DNA of 15,914 nucleotides from an uncultured Saprospiraceae bacterium (lineage in GTDB: Bacteria > Bacteroidota > Bacteroidia > Chitinophagales > Saprospiraceae): contig CALFYH010000004.1 in assembly GCA_937952155.1 (NCBI GenBank), forward strand, positions 1-15,914, given 5' to 3'. Of this stretch, positions 14,719 through 15,914 are shown piece after piece. The position numbers and the translations under genes were made by a program. Position 1 is the stretch's first letter. Every line of letters begins with the position of its first letter. Below the pieces are notes generated by a model. It searched no databases and was not told the origin of the DNA. It saw nothing but the letters and a program-made list of their open reading frames with translations.

Positions 14719-15914
14719 TTAATGCGCTTCCAACCAATTATGACCAATACCCATTTCTACCAATATCGGTACTTTCAAATCGGGAATAGCATTTTGCATT
14801 TTACTACTGATGATGTTTTTAACGTGTTCCAATTCAGGCTTATACACATCGAAAACCAATTCGTCATGCACTTGTAGGACCATAACAGATTTTAACTTTT
14901 GCTGCTTGAATTCATTATGGATGTCGATCATAGCAATTTTGATCATATCTGCTGCTGTACCTTGGATTGGAGTATTGATAGCTACACGTTCTGCATTGGA
15001 TGCTGTAAGCGAATTTCTCGAGTTGATGTCTCTCAGATTGCGCCTTCTGCCCAGCAAGGTTTTGACATATCCTGTTTCTCTGGCTGAATTGACAGTGGTA
15101 TCCATATAATTTTTTAGTCCACTGAACTCTCTGAAATAACTTTGAATCAATTCTGTTGCTTCCTTTCGGGAAATACTAAGTTGACGCGACAAGTTGGTAG
15201 CTCCAGCACCATAAGTGATAGAGAAATTGACCGTTTTTGCATTGCGTCTCTGCTCAGACGTTACATCTTCATAGGCAACATTATAGACTTTGGCAGCTGT
15301 GGCCTTGTGAAAGTCATTGCCGGCAATAAACGCTTCTAGCATAGACTGGTCATTACTAATTTCGGCAATTATGCGCAATTCGATTTGTGAATAATCGGCT
15401 GCCAATAAGATATGGTCATCATCTCTAGGGATAAATGCTTTTCTGATCTCCCGACCTGCTTCATCTTTTATGGGAATGTTTTGCAGATTTGGATTTTCGG
15501 AACTCAATCTACCAGTAGCTGCACGAGCCTGATTAAAGTTGGAATGCACTCTTCCCGTTCTTGGGTTGATCATCGTCGGCAAAGCATCGACATAGGTTGA
15601 TTTCAATTTCGAAAATTTGCGGTATTCCAAGATGGTATCAATTACAATATGTTCACCTGCCAATTCTGTTAATTTATCAAAATCAGTCGAATATTGCCCG
15701 GATGATGTTTTTTTCCACCTATAAGGCACTTTTAGTCTGTCGAATAACACTTCGCCTACTTGCCTTGGAGAAGAAATGTTAAATTGAACACCAGCATTTT
15801 TATAAATTTCCTGTTCTTTTTGTAAGATGAGTTTATCCAATTCTTTGGAATATTCCTTAAGGAAATCTCCGTTAATCCTGATACCTTCATATTCTAAATC
15901 ACAAAGATCGGAAG
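14719..15914 (-). CDS. polA: DNA polymerase I, C-terminal polymerase domain (5' part outside window)
   Basis: The open frame runs off the right edge, so about 398 residues of the palm, fingers and thumb are visible, out of a family total near 900. Upstream of the leucine codon at 15840 the family pattern continues (LEYEGIRINGDFL), so that codon is not the start. Motifs in order are FNISSPRQVGE, ATGRLSSENPNLQNIPIKDE, motif A AADYSQIELRIIAEI with the first catalytic Asp, motif B RRNAKTVNFSITYGAG, and motif C VLQVHDELVFDV with the second Asp. Phe is kept at the position that decides discrimination against dideoxynucleotides. Motif B reads NFS and YGAG instead of the usual NFG and YGMS. The enzyme fills gaps in replication and repair. 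The last ten bases of the window (15905-15914) may be adapter, so the most N-terminal two to three residues are doubtful. Confidence 0.95.
   Translation of the reverse strand, partial: SDLCDLEYEGIRINGDFLKEYSKELDKLILQKEQEIYKNAGVQFNISSPRQVGEVLFDRLKVPYRWKKTSSGQYSTDFDKLTELAGEHIVIDTILEYRKFSKLKSTYVDALPTMINPRTGRVHSNFNQARAATGRLSSENPNLQNIPIKDEAGREIRKAFIPRDDDHILLAADYSQIELRIIAEISNDQSMLEAFIAGNDFHKATAAKVYNVAYEDVTSEQRRNAKTVNFSITYGAGATNLSRQLSISRKEATELIQSYFREFSGLKNYMDTTVNSARETGYVKTLLGRRRNLRDINSRNSLTASNAERVAINTPIQGTAADMIKIAMIDIHNEFKQQKLKSVMVLQVHDELVFDVYKPELEHVKNIISSKMQNAIPDLKVPILVEMGIGHNWLEAH
15905..15914 (+). other. Probable sequencing-adapter remnant at contig end
   Basis: The final ten bases, AGATCGGAAG, are identical to the first ten bases of the common Illumina adapter (AGATCGGAAGAGC). 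They lie exactly at the window edge. The frame of polA stays open across them, but the two residues they encode (Ser-Asp) do not fit the hydrophobic pattern of the family at this place. Confidence 0.7.

Noticed and set aside
15838..15840. TTG as start of the polymerase
   Set aside because: Family-like sequence continues in frame upstream to the window edge, so the gene is simply incomplete.

Overview
The window is an AT-rich stretch from a member of the Bacteroidota. The evidence is the gene families (DUF486 membrane protein, CPQ-like M28 peptidase, short CutC), the lack of Shine-Dalgarno motifs, signal peptides ending in Gln-rich 'AQ/GQ' junctions, and four promoter-like matches to the Bacteroidota -33/-7 pattern (TTTG...TAnnTTTG). 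A Saprospiria-like lineage is a guess. The right end stops inside polA, and its last ten bases equal the start of the Illumina adapter, so this is probably a whole draft or metagenomic contig.

Region 1 (1-10069) is the unusual part: a divergent cluster built around three caspase-fold (peptidase C14) proteins. Leftward run two tandem paralogs (5702-2109, and 2050 to beyond the window). Each has a signal peptide, a caspase domain with intact His/Cys, an EF-hand-like acidic loop and a long TPR tail. Rightward runs a tightly overlapping trio: a metacaspase-like C14 peptidase with a C-terminal DUF4384-like domain (5855-7855), a CHASE2 sensor protein with no output domain (7852-9162, TTG start overlapping the previous stop), and an exported protein with a possible FecR-like domain plus an Ig/Fn3-like domain (9143-10069). 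The two arms share a 152-bp intergenic region with back-to-back candidate promoters. Every protein carries an export signal or membrane anchor, so the system probably works in the periplasm or at the envelope. It could be an envelope-sensing, Ca2+-influenced proteolytic system; that function is inference.

Region 2 (10070-11322) holds a short cutC homologue on the minus strand with a TTG start. Just upstream of it lies a compact minus-strand unit: promoter, 5' hairpin, unpaired linker with a tandem TTTGGTT repeat, then a strong rho-independent terminator. This reads as a ~75-nt small RNA or as a leader/attenuator of cutC. The rest of this 581-bp gap is AT-rich and has no gene I can support.

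Region 3 (11323-15914) is housekeeping. A rightward operon encodes an exported M28 carboxypeptidase, hypoxanthine phosphoribosyltransferase and a PaaI-type thioesterase, with starts and stops overlapping or nearly touching. It converges, with a 4-bp gap, on a leftward polA - 3-methyladenine DNA glycosylase - DUF486 run. PolA and the glycosylase fit a base-excision repair pairing.
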